In this document: in pieces, positions 14,750 through 16,922 of the stretch | Position numbering within the stretch: position 1 is the stretch's first letter | How the letters are laid out: every line of letters starts with the position of its first letter | Assembly (NCBI GenBank): GCA_002297185.1 | Contig: DBJV01000086.1 | Location: 1 to 16,922, forward strand | Direction: 5' to 3' | From: Christensenella sp. UBA767 | Lineage (GTDB): Bacteria > Bacillota > Clostridia > Christensenellales > CAG-917 | Length of the DNA: 16,922 bases | Notes under the pieces: model-generated | Database searches by the model: none | What the model was told of the DNA's origin: nothing | Seen by the model: only the letters and a program-made list of their open reading frames with translations | Position numbers and translations under genes: made by a program

Positions 14750-14779
14750 AAACACCTCGTGAATATTGTATGCAAACGG

Positions 14780-14785
14780 ATTATA
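14780..14785 (-). promoter_or_regulatory. Possible -10 element of the YtxC-like gene
   Basis: A perfect TATAAT on the minus strand lies about 30 bases upstream of the ATG, which gives a plausible short leader. No -35 hexamer is recognisable at 15-19 bp, so the promoter may need an activator or an alternative sigma factor, or the match may be chance in AT-rich DNA. Confidence 0.3.
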
Positions 14786-14852
14786 AAAATAAGCGGAAAA
14801 AATATATTTGAGTTTTCGTCGAAAAAGCGTGCCGTATTAAGATTTATTGCCG

Positions 14853-14885
14853 CATAAAAAAAAGCGTGCCGCTTTGGCACGCTTT
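14853..14885 (-). terminator. Terminator of the sigma/anti-sigma operon
   Basis: A 10-bp stem (AAAGCGTGCC 14861-14870, GGCACGCTTT 14876-14885) with a 5-nt loop exits on the minus strand into a run of T (A tract at 14856-14863). It lies 16 bases past the anti-sigma stop. The arm AAAAAGCGTGCCG is repeated at 14822-14834, outside the hairpin. Confidence 0.85.
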
Positions 14886-14900
14886 GCGTTTTAATTTCGT

Positions 14901-15473
14901 TTATTTATTTTTGATTTTCACAAGCGTTGCAACGCCCGTTACGGTATTGACCTCGATAACCACTTTTATATCCGTTTTATCGAGATACAAATCGTCGTCG
15001 CGCTCAAACGTAAAGAAGTAAGAATAATAACTCTGCTTTATATCGTGTGCAACGTAGTTGAACTCTTTGTCAACGTCATCGACCTCGAACGAAGGAAGAT
15101 ATGAGGAGAATTCGTTTTCCGTCGCAACTTCCGCAAGTTTATTCCAAGCAATAGCCTCGCATGCGTCTTTATCGTAAGTTCTTGCATTATGCGCATACGT
15201 TGCCGCCGAGCCAAACACTCCGCCGAGAATCGCCGCCACCACCAAAAGCACGCATATAAGCGATACCGCAGGTATCACGACGTAACGCCACTTAAACTTT
15301 TTCTTCGCCTTTTTCACGTCGTCGTCGCTTGCCTCTACGACGGGCGCAGACTGGCGTTTTTCGTCGTCTGCAACGAACGCGTTTGCAATTTCGAGTTGCT
15401 CTTTGACGTACGCCTTTTCTTCTTCCGTCGCAACGCCGTCTTTATATCGGGCAAATGCCTCTTCAAAATTCAT
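14901..15473 (-). CDS. Putative anti-sigma factor, single-pass membrane protein
   Basis: Likely holds the adjacent ECF sigma factor inactive until a signal at the cell surface. The 190 residues divide into a cytoplasmic part (1-63, with an acidic helix FEEAFARYKDG...EEEKAYVKEQL and a basic KKAKKKFKWR just before the membrane), one membrane segment (about 64-88), and an outer part (about 89-190). The outer part ends in VVIEVNTVTGVATLVKI, which resembles the end of a PepSY-like domain. There is no Cys/His zinc motif of ZAS-type anti-sigma factors; the only cysteines are Cys74 and Cys105. The ATG overlaps the sigma stop codon as ATGA, and GGAGGG lies 6-7 bases before it. The role is inferred mainly from this coupling and the topology; a direct sequence match to a named anti-sigma family is not evident. 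Confidence 0.72.
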   Translation of the reverse strand: MNFEEAFARYKDGVATEEEKAYVKEQLEIANAFVADDEKRQSAPVVEASDDDVKKAKKKFKWRYVVIPAVSLICVLLVVAAILGGVFGSAATYAHNARTYDKDACEAIAWNKLAEVATENEFSSYLPSFEVDDVDKEFNYVAHDIKQSYYSYFFTFERDDDLYLDKTDIKVVIEVNTVTGVATLVKIKNK

Positions 15474-15949
15474 ACGTTACCCTCCAAAATTTCCTTGAGT
15501 TTCAATCTCGCGCGATAGAGCAAAATTTTGACGTTTTCTATGCTCATATCCAGAATGGATGCAATTTCCTTTACGGACATACCGTCAAAGTAGAATAGCC
15601 GCACGATTTCTTGATAGTTATCTTTAAGAAGTGATATCGCCTTATAAAGCGCGCGATATTCTTCCTTTTGAATAACGGAGTCAATCAAATCGTTCTCGTC
15701 CGCAACGTCCGTCTCTATTGCGCCCACTCGCTTATTCTTGCGCAGATAATCGAAATAGCAATTTCTGCACACCTTAAACAGCCAGTATTTGAACCCGTCT
15801 TTTTCCTCGTCTATGGAGCGCAGCGCACGCATAAACGACTCTTGCACGATGTCCTCCGAAAGCGAGCGATTGTGGCAGAAGGAATAGACGTACAGCAAAG
15901 CCTCATTATAATGTTTTTTAATGAGTCTTTCCAAAGTCTCGTTCTTCAT
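15470..15949 (-). CDS. ECF-type RNA polymerase sigma factor
   Basis: A sigma-70 family factor of the extracytoplasmic function type, 159 residues, with only regions 2 and 4. Region 2 (about 8-73) has SEDIVQESFMRALRSI (31-46) and FKYWLFKVCRNCYFDYLRK (53-71), the core-binding and -10 recognition helices. Region 4 (about 95-155) has the helix-turn-helix SVKEIASILDMSIENVKILLYRARLKLK (125-152 overall), which reads the -35. AGGAGG lies 5 bases before the ATG. The last four bases overlap the start of the anti-sigma gene, the usual arrangement for sigma/anti-sigma pairs. An ECF-style promoter lies directly upstream, which suggests that it activates its own transcription. The exact ECF group cannot be assigned by eye. 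Confidence 0.93.
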   Translation of the reverse strand: MKNETLERLIKKHYNEALLYVYSFCHNRSLSEDIVQESFMRALRSIDEEKDGFKYWLFKVCRNCYFDYLRKNKRVGAIETDVADENDLIDSVIQKEEYRALYKAISLLKDNYQEIVRLFYFDGMSVKEIASILDMSIENVKILLYRARLKLKEILEGNV

Positions 15950-15969
15950 CCAATCCTCCTTTCACTAAA

Positions 15970-15997
15970 TACACGTACAAGTTTTGTTTTGGTTACG
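15970..15997 (-). promoter_or_regulatory. Candidate ECF-dependent autoregulatory promoter
   Basis: On the minus strand, CGTAAC (15992-15997) followed by a C and CGTGTA (15970-15975) are 16 bp apart. This resembles Bacillus ECF promoters such as TGAAAC-N16-CGTA. The start would fall near 15963, leaving a short leader of about 14 nt that just contains the AGGAGG site. No sigma-A-like pair is evident nearer the gene. Confidence 0.5.
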
Positions 15998-16023
15998 GTA
16001 TTTGTGTAATTTTATTTTTCGTG

Positions 16024-16045
16024 CGATATTTGTCGATATATGTCG
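16024..16045. repeat. Tandem 10-bp repeat, CGATATNTGT, two copies plus CG
   Basis: CGATATTTGT (16024-16033) and CGATATATGT (16034-16043) are directly adjacent, followed by CG. The period is one helical turn. The pair lies about 25 bp upstream of the candidate sigma -35 element, a typical activator position. The intergenic stretch (15950-16132) otherwise holds a small ATAAAC/GTTTAT stem with TTTC loop at 16078-16093. Confidence 0.45.
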
Positions 16046-16132
16046 TAAACAAGGCTTTATTTGCCAAATTTTGCCATATAAACTTTCGTTTATGACAACA
16101 ATCGACAATTTCTGCAAGCAGCAAAGCAACAC

Positions 16133-16921
16133 CTATTTTTTGTTTTTCTTGGTAGTTCTTTTCTTTTCGGCGTTTGCCGCAATATATTGCTTTGGCGTCA
16201 TTCCGTACTCTTTTTCAAATGCGCTTATATAGTGCGTTTGCGAGCAGAACCCAAAGTAATATCCCACGTCCTTATACGCAACGTCGCCGAGCAGCAACTC
16301 TTTTGATGCCTCGAGTTTTTGAAACGTTATATATTGTTTCATACTCATTCCCACGTACGCCCTAAATTGTTTCATCAAGTAGTCTTTGCTTACGCCGCAC
16401 TCTTTTGCGATGTCCTCGCACACGAGTTTGTCGTGCAAATGCGAGTCAATGATTTTTATCGCCTTGCGGATATATGAGGGATATTCAAGTCTTTCTTTAT
16501 GCTCTTTGACGAGCATAGTAAGTTCCCCTGCCTTTTCGATTAGGAAGAAAAGTATATCGTCCGTATCGTCCATATTGTCAATGCTTTGGATATACTTGTC
16601 CGACAGGTTATACGCCTCGCTTTCCATAAGTCCGCCCTCAACGGCATAGCGCGTGGCAAGCGTTATGCAACTCACCGCCAAGTACTTTGATTGGCGCAAA
16701 TTGTCGTTGCTCATTCTGCCAACCACAAGCGACTCCTGCACAAAACTTTCCATACAGTCCCTCAGCCCTTGTATGTCGCCGTTTCTTATAAGGCTATAAA
16801 ACGCAACTTCACGGCTGTACGGCGTATGCGCCACTCCGCTTTCCCTCTGCTGAAACATAGGTGCTTCCACCCCTTTCGGCAAAACTTCGATATTCAATTT
16901 TTTGTTTTTTCTATCTTCCAT
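16133..16921 (-). CDS. AraC-family transcriptional regulator
   Basis: A DNA-binding regulator of 262 visible residues. The C-terminal AraC domain (about 148-250) has two helix-turn-helix units: KLVCEDIAKECGVSKDYLMKQF (about 164-185) and the second ending SQTHYISAFEKEYGMTPKQYI (about 228-248). The N-terminal half is a helical domain found in many clostridial AraC proteins; NGDIQGLRDCMESF, LRQSKYLAVSCITLATRYAVEGG and EAYNLSDKYIQSI are its typical blocks. No cupin-type sugar-binding domain is visible, so the ligand is unknown. The chain ends in a very basic tail, KKRTTKKNKK. The ATG at 16921 lies at the window edge, so the ribosome binding site cannot be checked and the true start could be further out. 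It is on the same strand as the ECF operon, 183 bp upstream, but no terminator is clear between them. Confidence 0.88.
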   Translation of the reverse strand: MEDRKNKKLNIEVLPKGVEAPMFQQRESGVAHTPYSREVAFYSLIRNGDIQGLRDCMESFVQESLVVGRMSNDNLRQSKYLAVSCITLATRYAVEGGLMESEAYNLSDKYIQSIDNMDDTDDILFFLIEKAGELTMLVKEHKERLEYPSYIRKAIKIIDSHLHDKLVCEDIAKECGVSKDYLMKQFRAYVGMSMKQYITFQKLEASKELLLGDVAYKDVGYYFGFCSQTHYISAFEKEYGMTPKQYIAANAEKKRTTKKNKK

Positions 16922-16922
16922 A

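Noticed and set aside
16078..16093. ATAAAC-TTTC-GTTTAT stem as a terminator of the AraC gene
   Set aside because: The stem has only 6 bp with one G:C pair and no T tract on the minus strand.

Overview
The window reads as a chromosomal segment of a low-to-moderate-GC Firmicute, most likely an uncultured member of class Clostridia. Indicators are strong AGGAGG-type ribosome binding sites, AT-rich intergenic DNA with sigma-A-like promoters, an RNase J, a radical-SAM/DUF512 gene beside der, a type Ic aspartate aminotransferase and a YtxC-like protein. The lineage is inferred from gene content and style, with no marker-gene comparison. I see no rRNA, tRNA, IS element, phage gene or CRISPR array, and no gene-free stretch over 300 bases.

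Left part (1-4276). nadE (NAD synthase, minus strand) ends at a strong terminator near the left edge and is divergent from gldA. gldA (glycerol dehydrogenase) and a fused dihydroxyacetone kinase (DhaK+DhaL) follow on the plus strand. Together they form the oxidative glycerol route: glycerol to dihydroxyacetone with NAD+, then to dihydroxyacetone phosphate. A 12-bp hairpin without a U-tract lies between them, and a two-way terminator follows the kinase.

Middle part (4316-11434, all minus). In transcription order these are RNase J, a divergent GT-B glycosyltransferase-like protein, a PDZ/radical-SAM/DUF512 protein, Der GTPase and a type Ic aspartate aminotransferase. The first four resemble a housekeeping cluster for RNA decay and ribosome assembly. 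The aminotransferase has its own promoter, with a perfect 21-bp palindrome over the -10 element. A 246-bp gap after RNase J carries two kinds of short direct repeats.

Right-middle (11632-13881, plus). serC and serA make a two-gene serine biosynthesis operon divergent from RNase J and closed by a strong terminator. The serA product has an unusually short C-terminal regulatory (ACT-like) segment.

Right part (13882-16922, minus). An AraC-family regulator, an ECF sigma factor translationally coupled to a one-pass membrane anti-sigma-like protein, a terminator, and a poorly characterised helical protein resembling YtxC. The sigma gene has an ECF-style promoter of its own (CGTAAC-N16-CGTGTA), suggesting autoregulation. 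The intergenic regions on both sides of this module carry short repeated, partly palindromic motifs.

Most of the window is ordinary core metabolism and housekeeping. The parts most worth a second look are the ECF module with its flanking repeats, the 9.6-kb repeat cluster with its divergent glycosyltransferase-like neighbour, and the reduced ACT domain of SerA.
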